Source of the DNA: Terfezia claveryi | Lineage: Eukaryota; Ascomycota; Pezizomycetes; Pezizales; Pezizaceae | Length of the DNA: 64,000 nt | Assembly: GCA_015179025.1 (NCBI GenBank) | Contig: WHUX01000116.1 | Location: forward strand, 105,283 to 169,282 | Direction of reading: 5' to 3' | In this document: positions 31,641 through 41,408 of the stretch, piece after piece | How positions within the stretch are numbered: the first letter of the stretch is position 1 | Layout of the letters: the number at the start of each line of letters is the position of its first letter | Program-made: the position numbers and the translations under genes | Notes under the pieces: model-generated | Told to the model about the DNA's origin: nothing | Database searches by the model: none | Seen by the model: only the letters and a program-made list of their open reading frames with translations

Positions 31641-31960
31641 CCTGGGTACGAGGTCCAGGTTTCGGTGTGCGGAGACCAGAATCGAACACCCCAGGCCCTC
31701 TCCGCCTACACATGCCTACAGACGAATCGGGGACCCAAGAAAGAATTGCCCCGGCAAATTAGAGAACGCCAGTCGCCAATGCGGTCACCATACCCAGGAC
31801 GTTCACCACCTTGTCTTCTCTTGTCCTGACCTCAACGATCAGAGGCCGGCTCTAGGCAGCATTAAGGACTGGGAGGATTTAGACCGCTTCATCTGCCATC
31901 TGGATTCAAGGCGAGGACGTAGAGCGCTGGGGACGCCGTGAATGTCTTTTTCGGGTTCAT
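31640..31960 (+). pseudogene. LINE ORF2 C-terminal fragment
   Basis: The frame reads THAYRRIGDPRKNCPGKLEN, CGHHTQDVHHLVFSCPDL, then GSIKDWEDLDRF and a stop. It is equivalent to the CGHPTETGEHIVFDCPRL..SWEELD region of the intact-looking LINE copy but belongs to a different subfamily. It lacks RNase H and reverse transcriptase. Confidence 0.65.
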
Positions 31961-32009
31961 ATCGTCAACTCGGGGGAGAGGCAGCGCCCAATTTTCCTTA
32001 TCACAGGGT

Positions 32010-32491
32010 AGTCTGGTTGCACGACCCTCCCACAGGAGTATAGGAATAGGAATAGCTACAGGCGAGCGGAGAGATCCAAGTGTCCACTGAAGGAAGGTAC
32101 GAATAGAGCGAGTTGGTCACTGGAGTTGGTCACTGGAGTGAGGAATATGTAGAGAAGAAGATGTTTGTATACACAGTGAGTGCATGTATTGTATTGAGTG
32201 AAGAAGTGATACTTCGTTATCTCGAACAAGTAGGAACATGAACGAGATATATATACATGTATGAGCGTACATCTAAAGCATGAAGAAGAATGAGAAGGAG
32301 AAGCACATGTCCGTTGCAAGCCGTATAGCTAGGCATGAAGCAACGAGATGAGCGCGAGCAAGGTGTGAAGTACGCAACATGATGTGCAAGCCGCTGACGG
32401 CTACATATGGTATAGGTAGCAAGGCATGGGCGGAATGAACGGAATGTACTACATTCATTCTAACAAGGAGGAGGGTCGTGCAACCAGACTA
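32010..32491. mobile_element. 482-bp TAGTCTGG-family MITE
   Basis: The left end TAGTCTGGTTGCACGACCCT is the inverse of the right end AGGGTCGTGCAACCAGACTA, and the TIR continues for several more bases. Flanking 9-mers are ATCACAGGG (32,001-32,009) and ATCACCAGG (32,492-32,500), matching at 7 of 9. The interior is non-coding and includes a duplicated GTTGGTCACTGGAGT. Its 28-bp TIR equals the sequence of the solo micro-insertions. Confidence 0.75.
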
Positions 32492-32731
32492 ATCACCAGG
32501 TACTTGAGTTCGTTGCACCTTTTTTTTCTTTTTTTTTCCCCCCTAATACGGTACATATATATAAGCATATAGCTAAATTAGCCCATGTATGAACGTGCCC
32601 CAGTAAAATATTCCCAACCTTCTAAGTTCGGATTGATATTAACTAAATCAGTAACGGCCCGAGAATATTACCATATTTGGACCATGCCAAGAGTGATAGG
32701 TTCCAATCCCGGCAACTGGTGGTTCATCCTG

Positions 32732-32860
32732 ACAATTGCTAGTTCGGGTGGCTGCACGATTCCGCAGTCAGCCTAAATAGACATACTCACCCCTTGGGGC
32801 ATTCTGAATATCATTTATATCAATTACCACTTGCACAATTACGGTGCGAAATATATAAAC
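32732..32860 (+). repeat. third partial copy of the duplication's outer end
   Basis: Shared words with 23,850-24,010 and with the inverse of 38,560-38,700 are AACTGGTGGTTC, GGGTGGCTGCACGATTC, TTGGGGCATTCTG, TTTATATCAATTACCACTTG and CACAATTA. Only this end is present. The gene is not. Confidence 0.65.
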
Positions 32861-32918
32861 CCTCTTGACTATCAATATGATACCAACCGCACAATATCTT
32901 CTGCACTATCAACATGTT

Positions 32919-32940
32919 CAGTCTGGTTGGCACCAGACTA
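32919..32940. mobile_element. 22-bp palindromic micro-element
   Basis: CAGTCTGGTTGG and then ACCAGACTA (joined by CC-free GC overlap) are the two family ends fused with almost no interior. AACATGT flanks both sides (32,911-32,917 and 32,941-32,947). Confidence 0.65.
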
Positions 32941-32964
32941 AACATGTCAGAAAACTCCCAATCC

Positions 32965-33055
32965 TAATCTGGTTGGCACAAGGCCTAATCCCACCTACGG
33001 AGGGGTTGTGCAACCAGACTAAATCCCACTAGTCTCGATCGAGACTAAATCCCAC
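32965..33055. mobile_element. stacked micro-insertions at target AATCCCAC
   Basis: AATCCCAC occurs at 32,987-32,994, 33,022-33,029 and 33,048-33,055. Between the first two is a 27-bp unit (CTACGGAGGGGTTGTGCAAC then CAGACTA). Between the second and third is an 18-bp perfect palindrome, TAGTCTCGATCGAGACTA. A further terminus, TAATCTGGTTGGCACAAGGC, lies just upstream at 32,965. Confidence 0.75.
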
Positions 33056-33561
33056 ACAAGTTCGAGCTTTTGCTTGGATACAATCACGAGAACATCGATG
33101 GACTACAATCCTTCTCGATATTCCCGAATTTACTTCCTCGTGATCGCAAACGCCAAACTCCTGGTCTACCTCAGAAGGATCGCACTCACTGCTCACTCTA
33201 TTAGGCTTACATGGTCTAAGGATAATAACTGCTGATAGCTCGACTTCAGAGATAGCAGTTCGTGGGTCTGAGAGATTAGGGGGCAAGTAGTTGGCAGTCG
33301 ATAGTCGATCGGCTGGTAAAACGTTTTAAACTCAGTGCTCGTGTGCAGTGTTGTTTCTACTAGGGTCGATGATGCTGGCGAGTGAGCATGTTGGAAAAGT
33401 ATGAGAATGGAACACAGGGCTATGTGAGATCGTGGGCAGCAGGGCAATGTGAAATAGATGTGTGTTTTTATTTGTAGTCCTGGGGATCAGACATCTCTAG
33501 AAATCCCGTTTCGTGCCCAGGCCTAATTGCTTGTCCTTTTGGATCATAATGAGAGGGTAGC

Positions 33562-33786
33562 CTCGAACCCGACCGCTCCTAGGGAGGATGAGAGGGGTAG
33601 GCGACCAGACCACATCGGAATAGATGAGTAATTACAGGTGACGGGGCATTGTTGGACGATACACTGTTATATTTGTGTATTGGTCGACCGAATCACCTTT
33701 CGCACCCCATAGAAGATTGGCCAATGGGCGAGATTAGTGAATCGGTCAGAACACTACCACCTGCCCTAGGAGCGGTCGGGTTCGAG
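33562..33786. repeat. 225-bp inverted-repeat unit
   Basis: CTCGAACCCGACCGCTCCTA at 33,562 is inverted at 33,764-33,786. The right end directly abuts the micro-insertion cluster. The unit spans the outer end of the right arm of the large duplication. Confidence 0.5.
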
Positions 33787-33896
33787 ACTATCACAGGAGG
33801 AGGGTCGTGCAACCAGACTAGAGACTATACCACCTGTTAGTCTGGTTGCACTACCCCTCGCAGAGGACCACCTGTAGTCTGGTTGGATACCACCTG
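33784..33896. mobile_element. cluster of three stacked micro-insertions
   Basis: A 29-bp unit (33,792-33,820, CACAGGAGGAGGGTCGTGCA then ACCAGACTA) is flanked by GAGACTAT on both sides. A 29-bp unit in the opposite orientation (33,838-33,866, starting TAGTCTGGTTGCACTACC) is flanked by ACCACCTGT on both sides. A 13-14-bp unit (TAGTCTGGTTGGAT) follows and is again bounded by ACCACCTG. The left arm of the inverted duplication has no such units at the homologous place near 30,480. Confidence 0.8.
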
Positions 33897-34448
33897 GTCT
33901 TTTGCTCGTTAGACTGTCGGCTTTGTCACCCACCCTGACCTCCACAGTATATCTCGCAAGAGGCAGAAGATTAGTGCCTTGTAAATAAATCGGTCTCGGC
34001 AGGAGAACACATTGTAGGGCAAACCCGTTTGAGTGGTCTGATAGATAGATAACAATCTACCCCCAAAGGAACCCAACCTACCGTTGCTCTACACCTTCCT
34101 CCCTCCCTCCCTCCTTCCTTTCTTCTTTTCTTCCTTTCTTCCCTACATCCCAGACAGAAATTGACTTACATTGCTTCGAGTTACCTCAGCGTGTACAGTG
34201 TGACAAATTTCTGCTCTAATGCAATCTTCATCTTCATACCTTTCAATCTCAACTTCATATCCTTATCCCATGCATTTAAGCCCAAAGGATAGTAAGTTTG
34301 CACCTGGTCTGTTTGTACTAGTCAAGTTCCCTCGTCTTTTTTGCTCATCCTCACCTGTTCCTCATCTCCACTCCCTCATAGGTATAGAATAGGGAAGGCT
34401 GTTATACTAATATCTTGTTTTCACCTAATAGGAGATAGGGTCGCCGCT

Positions 34449-37075
34449 ATGGCACCCAACAGGAATACGACACTGTTCAGTGTTTGGCCCGAGGCGAGAG
34501 GTACATAATTTCCTTTCCTGTGCTTTAGACAACCGAATCACGTGCAGCTTACTGACATCATCAAACAGAGTCGGCTCTCAACTCAGGTAGGGTCGCACCG
34601 ACTTACCCAGCCCACCACGAACAAGGAAACGTAAGTTACACTTCCTTTTCCTTTTGCATGTCACACTTCTTTTGTGCAAGTCGTCAACTCCAAAACATCA
34701 AAACTAACTAGTAATGTAGAAAGCTCTACCGCACACTCAGAACGACAAGTCCTTCTGGTTGTTGAAGTGGCTTGCCCTTCTCTTCCCCCTTGTCTGTTTG
34801 TGCATTTCCGACGTTCTGAGAAACATTCTGGAGGTGTCCATCAGCACTGTCTGCCTTCTGGTTCTCATCTTCGTTGTCTACCGGGTTGTCAACTTCCTTT
34901 CCTCCGGATTGGTAAGCGATACCCTTGCATCGTTGGATGGTGTCTCTCGTCCTCCTCGTTCTCGTTTCTTTGGTGCAGGCTTCATTGAAGGCACGGGCAG
35001 GGCTGTTAGCTGCGTTGTCAGCAGGTTCCTGGCTGTTGCTGGAGTTGCTGGTCACGTTTGCATGGGCGCGGGCAGAGTTGTAAGCTGTGTCATCAGCTGG
35101 CTTCTGGTCGTTGCTATAATTGCTCGTCACCCAAGAGCGTCTGCTTGGAGTTATGTGAGCTCCATTGTGACCTGGCTTTCTGGATGTCTGGAACAAGTCA
35201 ATCAGGGAAGGGCCTCTGTTTCATCTGACATGCCTGGTACCTTTCCAGCTCCTTGGGTAATGGTGGTCCCAGACTCCATGCTTTGTTCACTGGCTTCGCC
35301 AATATCGGTACCCAATATGGCAAGCCAAGTGGTGGCAATACAGAAGGCCTCTGCATGTCCGAGCAAGCCTTCTTCAATAAATCCCTTTCGACCCGGCCGG
35401 TATATTCATCTTCTATATCGCGACAGGTCCGTTGTATCGATGGGTAACTCAACCGAGCAGGCCTCTGCAAGCCATAGCATGCCTGTCTCACAAGAATTGG
35501 AGGCTGTCAGAACTTTGCAGAAGTCATGCGTGGAAGCCGCTGGAACTCCTACTGAGCCAATTGCTTTGCTTTTGTGTGAGGAAGGACAACCTGGGGTCAA
35601 AACACATAGGTATGCTGGGAATGCGGTCTCTGGTTCACCATATACAATCACCGTTGGAAGGAAAAGTCTGGCACTTCGTGGTGTTCAGCAAACGAGAAAG
35701 AGTGCTCCTTTGGCATCGCACCTGACACATTCGTGGATGGCAGCCCCATTGGTCACCAAGGCCTTGTCTGCTGCCTGCAAGCTCGGCTCCATGTTTGGAC
35801 TTAAGGTTCAGCAAGGAGAGCAGGTGGATGATTCTAACAGAAGTCCTGAAGATGAGATGGATTTCGAGCCGACTAGTACTGTAGTCGCTCCGGTTGATAG
35901 AGAGGTCTTGATGCAGGACGCTCCGGACCTCATTGATGATGACAGTTCCACTGGTGAGATGGATTGGGAACCTACGGCTTCTAGCCTCAGCTTAGAAGAA
36001 GAAGGATTCCTGGTTCGGATCTTTAGCGCATTGTCTTTGGGTCCAAAACTAAACTGTATCGCGGACAGGGTACGAAAGCCAGCCAGTTCCGGTGTCATTG
36101 CGGAACAGAAGGCTGTGACGACGGTAAGTCAAGCTCCAGCAGAGGTTAACAAAGGTCCTCATGCTTCCAGCGCGACCCCGAAGACTGCGACCGTGGCAAA
36201 GATCACACCGAGATTGGGAGGAAAGAAAGTGCCCGGAAAGGAGGTTGCAGGGTCAGCCATTGCGAAGACTCTCCTTCCGACTACTAGCACTTCGGTTCCA
36301 CCCCAAGCCGAAGTACAGACTGCTGTTCAGACGTCTGGAAATGGTGAGGGAGGCTCCAGCTCAGGTTCACAGGTTAAGGCTGTGTCGACGGAAAGGCAGG
36401 CTCCAGTAGAGGTTAACAATGGTCCTCATACTCCCAGCGTGACCCCGAAGACTGCGACGACCGTGAGAAAGATCATACTGAAAGTGGGAGGAAAGAAAGT
36501 GCCCGGAAAGGAAGTTGCAGAGTCTGCCATTGCGAAGACTCTCCTTCCGACTACTAGCACTTCGGTTCCACCCCAAGCCGAAGTACAGACTGCCGTTCCG
36601 AGGTCTGGAAATGGTGAGGGAGACTCCACCTCAGGAAACCTGCCAACACTGACAGCACCAGGACCGTCTACCAACACCGCGAGTCAGCCAAAGCAACCTA
36701 GTTGCGAAAGCACCGGTGAAAATGGTGGTTCACCTGCAGTGATACAGCCAGCTGCAGCTGCCAATAGCCCTGTCCCCCGAGCAGGGCCAGCTACTCCCGG
36801 TCGCGTATTAGTAAGTACCCTACTGAATGAAATTTAATAACTGAAATTTGCTGACTTTTGAATGGTAGAAGCTAAGGGAGGTAAATTGGTTGGCGAAGGG
36901 TCAAGGAATAGTCGACCCAACGACGACCGCAGAGAGGCTTGCTTTTCTGAGGGAGTTGGCGGCAAGGACGATCCTTGAGATCGATGCTGGTTTGCTGGGC
37001 CCGACCGATCGAGAAAGACTGATGGTGTGTTACACTGTCTTGTATTTCAAGATGGGAAGGGCCAATGACATTTGA
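34449..37075 (+). CDS. membrane-anchored protein of unknown function (803 aa, 4 exons)
   Basis: Exons 34,449-34,500, 34,569-34,630, 34,720-36,810 and 36,869-37,075 join in frame from ATG (MAPNRNTTLFSVWPEAR..) to a TGA (..YFKMGRANDI). The same exons and splice sites occur in the inverted copy, which supports the model. Residues about 54-95 are strongly hydrophobic (WLALLFPLVCLCISDVL, STVCLLVLIFVVYRV), and a second hydrophobic stretch lies at about 130-172. The rest is low-complexity and polar. Acidic motifs MDFEPT (about 418) and MDWEPT (about 452) are followed by a 90-residue duplication, each unit with EVN(K/N)GPH, KI, GGKKVPGKEV (about 538 and 628) and LLPTTSTSVPPQA. The last exon (AERLAFLRELAARTILEIDA..) is a helical segment. 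No family is recognised. It is the better-preserved of two copies. Confidence 0.7.
34501..34568 (+). other. intron 1 of 803-aa gene
   Basis: The donor is GTACATAATT, a CTGACAT branch-like site is present and the acceptor is AAACAG. It splits a codon after its first base. The homologous intron in the left arm starts GTACCTACTT. Confidence 0.65.
34631..34719 (+). other. intron 2 of 803-aa gene
   Basis: The donor is GTAAGTTACA, the branch site ACTAAC and the acceptor AATGTAG. It is phase 0 and conserved in both arms. Confidence 0.75.
36811..36868 (+). other. intron 3 of 803-aa gene
   Basis: The donor is GTAAGTACCC, a CTGACTT branch-like site is present and the acceptor is ATGGTAG. This 58-bp phase 0 intron corresponds to an 82-bp intron in the left arm (25,819-25,738), which has an extra AATTTAAAT-type segment. 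Confidence 0.8.
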
Positions 37076-37079
37076 ATTG

Positions 37080-38960
37080 ACCGCGAGGTCTTTTCGGGTG
37101 TGTTTGTTGGTATCCTTTTTAGCTTCAAAAAGTACGTAATGTTATCATCATTCTTTTCATTGTGCGGATACTTTTTTATTATGTGGATACTTTTCATTGT
37201 GTGGATACTAAACCTTCTCCTCTATACTAGAACCCCCCAAAAAGATTTAGAAAGAAAAGGAAAAAGTAAGGCGTCAGGACCAAGACCGTAAGTAATTCGG
37301 GATGCCTTCCATTATGAGTACAACAAGCTAACATCTCCAGTTAAATATAGTCCAAGAAAATAAAATAAACACATTCCGGGGTTGTGTCAACCTTAGGCCC
37401 AAAGGCATTACCACAACGTAGGCAATATTAATATATGCTTTCTCCTTTCAACCAAGTATTATGAGTTAACATCTCTATATTATTTAGAGTTATTTGAGCG
37501 TTCCAAAGCTAAACAGGGATATAGTCCCTGGAAAAGGAATGAAAACGAGAGGTTCGGGGGTTGCGACAACCCTACATTGATAGGCCTTACAACGAGGTAA
37601 GCAATATAATATACTCTTTCTCCTTTCAAACAAGTATCATGAGCTAACATCCATATTATTTATAGTTCCTTGTGAGTTTGAAAGCTTTACAGGCTGTTCC
37701 CTTCCCTGCACTGTCCTACTAGTCACTCCGGTAGCGACATACCATGCATCTCCACACGCATGTGTAAAGTGCCCAGAAATGTCTGGTGTGTTTTAGCTGA
37801 AGAAATCCCCATACAGCCGACTGCCGTCAGAAAGCGTCGGTGGCTCACTCCTATAGGCTTTCGATTTCGGTCGGGTAGTCGGGTTTGGGTTGTCTCTTTG
37901 GGACACGTTCTATTGATTCTTGCTTCGGTAAGGGGATATTGAATTGCAGTGTGGCAGGACCAGTTGACCTTCCTTTAGATAACCCCACAGACTTCTATGT
38001 TCAGGCATAGGAAAAACATCACAAGGCGACTGACTCTTTGCGAGTAGTCCAACCTTGAGATGGCTGTGCAGAGCGTCTCTAAAACTATCAAAGAAGATGG
38101 TTTCTGAGAGTACAATGCCCTTCGCACAAACTGACTCGGGTCAAACGGTCAGTGTAGCATTCATATAGGTATGGGGACTTTGTCCGCCTGCCGTGGTTGT
38201 TGCAGTGCAAGGGTGGGTTTTTCTACTCCTGACAGGATCAGGTACGAACAAAAGGATAGGAATACACAAGGGAAGGAAGGGTAGAAGGCCAGAACCTCGA
38301 GTTCTGTAGGTGTTTTCTACCATGGGGGAAAGGACCAAAAAGCGAAATGAAAAAGGAATGAGGAATGTCTTGGGCTAGTGGAAAGGGCTTTTGCCCTATG
38401 GGTTTGGGATGATGGAGTGGTTTAGTTTCCTTTGTCTGAAGTTGTGGTTTCCTCTGTTCTGTTCTGTTCTATTTGCATTTTTGGTTTTTTTTTTAATTTT
38501 TAGACCCGTTTGCTTCTCGTTTTGATCTGGTTTTTGAGTGTTTTTTTTGCCTTTGCACCATGGTGCAGGTGGGGATGGATATAAATGAAATCCAGAATGC
38601 CCCAAAGGGTATTTGTATATTTGGACTGATTGCCATACCCGAATCATTAATCTCCACGATTTCTGCGTCTGCAGGCGCCCGAACCACCAGTTGCTTGGAT
38701 TGGGCCACGGGATTTGATATGGGCATCCTAATAGCGTGCATTCAGCAGCGCATGCTCATATTGGCTCATTCTCATTCGGAATACATTAGAACCTCGTTAC
38801 ATGCATTTCCTTTAAAAGAATAAATTCGCTATAAGGCCAGATGTTGACCGCGCTCCTATAACATAAGAATAAAAACTCTATAGGTATATTCTTTAGATTT
38901 TCCGTAATATTCTTATGAAAAATGGACCCTAGCAGGGGAATTGAAGCGCTATCTGGGGTT
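37080..38960. other. 3' flank of the unknown gene, no other gene seen
   Basis: This stretch mirrors 23,850-25,530. It contains diverged copies of the GGGGTTGTC repeat block and short ORFs conserved only because the arms are homologous. An AT-rich unique segment (38,820-38,960) leads into the LINE. Confidence 0.4.
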
Positions 38961-38979
38961 ATTTAGTTAGTACGATGCT

Positions 38980-40372
38980 GCAATAATGCTGATGTCTCCT
39001 AGGTCTGATGATAATTATAGGAAGGCTCATAAGGCTCCGTTCAACCTCTGCTACAATCCAGCTTTCATGGGGAGACAGGGAGGACACAACACCATTTCCT
39101 CTAATTTACAGAGTGATTATAGACCCCAAATCAGAGCAGTCCAAGCAGCTAGGCCCGTTGGCAGCCGGCATAGGTTCAATACGAGAAGAAGGATGGAGAG
39201 TCTGTTATATTGATGGTACGGGACGAAAAGGGGTGGTAGCCAGCGGCACCCACAGCGAGGATCAGACAGGAGGCACTCCCAAGGACTACGGGGGCTATCT
39301 AGGAGACCAAGCTACAGTAGCAGACGGCGAACTTTTTGCGATGCAACTGGCACTACTCAACGAAGACTCACCTATGATAGCGATCCTTTCGGACTCCCAA
39401 GCAGCGATCCAAGCAGTCCGCAACATGAGCTCAGGCTCCCCACCTAGATCCGGTATCGAAAAAGGTATCAAGTCCCTTATCACCACCAACTCGCATAGGG
39501 ACCTCCAGATATCATGGGTTAGAGGTCACTTAGGGATCCCAGGCAACGAAAAGGCAGATCAGTTTGCAAGCCTACAATCTCACCTGGGGGAACTCACCGG
39601 CCAGGAACATACAACAACAGAAGGAGGGCTCCGTGCAGCCTCTAAAGCCAGACGAAAGGAAGCAAGGACCAAAGTGAGTTTCGGGGTAAGAAGAGTGGAG
39701 TGGAATCGACACGCCCTGTCAGCTTACACCTGGTTACGAACAAACAGAGGTCCGCAACGGAGCTGGCTTCATCATATCGGCAAGGCGGAATCAGCAACAT
39801 GCACGTGCGGCCACCCCACCGAGGCCGGAGAGCACATTGTCTTCGAATGCCCACGTTTCGATCGTATACGCAGTAGCTTGTTGGGGGGGAGGGGAAGCTG
39901 GGAGGAGCTCGACAAAGTAGATTGGATAAAAGAAGGAGATGAGACATACGAAGCCACGGAGGCCTTTTTCGGACTTCTATACCGTGAGCTTACTTAAGGA
40001 AGATAATAATGCGGGTGATATCGACAGCAACGAGGGATGTCGTTGCCGCCGGGAGCTAGCCATCGGAAGAGAGAGAGAGAGAGTTACGAATTTTCACGAG
40101 TCTCTTTGGTCCTAATATTCTTAGTTCTTCCAGTTCATATTGTCATTTCTATTCTGGCATAAGTTCATCTTACTTGAGAGTCCTTTTATCACGGTCGAGA
40201 CCCAGTCAGGCCTCCGGGTCATCGGCTAGCCCGTTAATGACAGCATGGGGCCTCCTCCAAGTTCATGTATTTAGTTTGCGCGGGGTGGGCAGATTAACTT
40301 GCCTCTCCCTAGAATCCACCGGGTTTCCGTGTCTCCTCATAGCCCCCCTAACGGGGCTGCATAGGAGTACCA
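38980..40372 (+). mobile_element. 5'-truncated Tad1-like LINE, 3' end
   Basis: The open RNase H and C-terminal domain (39,008-39,997) is followed by a 3' UTR. This ends in the conserved hairpin region around 40,320-40,372 (CCACCGGGTTTCCG, ACGGGGCTGCATAGGAGTA). The same 3' end is found inverted at 28,690-28,900 and 22,860-23,110 and as the tail at 13,989. No poly-A or target duplication is visible at this copy. The reverse transcriptase lies outside the retained part. Confidence 0.75.
39008..39997 (+). pseudogene. LINE ORF2 fragment: RNase H plus zinc-binding C-terminus
   Basis: RNase H residues are in order: YIDGTGRKG (first Asp), VADGELFAMQLAL (Glu), AILSDSQAAIQAV (second Asp) and WVRGHLGIPGNEKADQFA (last Asp). 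The C-terminal CTCGHPTEAGEHIVFECP zinc-binding block and EAFFGLLYRELT follow to the stop. The frame is open for 329 codons, but its ATG is accidental, since the reverse transcriptase and endonuclease domains of a full ORF2 are absent. In a full element this protein would act in target-primed reverse transcription. Confidence 0.8.
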
Positions 40373-41408
40373 TACTTCACCGGGTAGTGCATCATCACCG
40401 GGAAATGCATCAATTCATGCAATCAACTTCTAGCAGCCCGAGACCTAGTTACACGATACACAGGAGATCCAACGCTTCTTCCAACAACAATAGGAGATAC
40501 ATGGCGGGGTCTGAGAGGAGTTTGGGGTAGTGGGGGTGCTTGACGCCTCCGAGGTAAGGGGGTATCGACTATAATAACCGACTCAACTGATGAGTCCGGA
40601 TCAAGTGGAGCTTCTAGATCAGACTCCCAATCTTCCATCTCATATCCGGACTCATCTAGCGATGCCTCAGATGCTTCAAAGTGGACAGATACCTTGCGTG
40701 GTTGCGTTGCTTTGCCTTTATTCTTCCAAGACATTGGCTGAGACATGCATTGTGCACTGGCCTCCCACGCAGCTGCGTTCTTCTTCTCAGCACGATCTCG
40801 TTGCAGGTAAAGCTGGTGGAGTACGGTGCCATCAAGAATAGTACCCTGCTCAGTTGAAAGCTCCTTCTTGTTGGTTGAGGCTGCTAACTTTTGTGCTTGT
40901 TGCCACTTTCTAAGGATATCTCGTTCCAGTTGTAAGTCTTAATTGGTATTGAGAGCGAACCTCTCTAAGGAGTCAATCAACTGTGCCAATTCAACTCGAT
41001 CAATATCCTGATCCTTCCGTTGAAGCAACAGCTTGGCTTGTCTAGCTTTGTATAGCATAGCAGTAGAATTTCGAGGTGTAGGAGAGACTGGTGGTGGGGA
41101 TGTGGATTTTGGTTCCTTTTCCAGATCTCGATAGGTTGGTAATTTAAGTAAAACCTTTCGTGGATTAGAAGGAATTAGTCTACTACCTCGCTATGCACCT
41201 TAAATATTTTCTTTAGTATATCCTTGAGTTCAAGCTTTTACTAGGAGTGGTAGAAAATTTCCCTTATTAATTGCCACATTGCCAAAATGGGTTAGATGAT
41301 CAACTTCCTTCCCATATGCTTTCTGTAGTGGAGAAAATATACCAATGTCAAGTGGCTGAAGAAGATGTGTAGTATGAGAAGGAAGATAATATACAACAAT
41401 CTGATAAG

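Larger units (their letters stand above)
33690..38720. repeat. right arm of large inverted duplication
   Basis: This is the inverse of 23,850-30,520 without the LINE-derived insert. It carries the intact copy of the unknown gene at 34,449-37,075 and, beyond it, the repeat block and outer end. The two arms are separated by about 3.2 kb of LINE scraps and MITEs. Confidence 0.85.
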
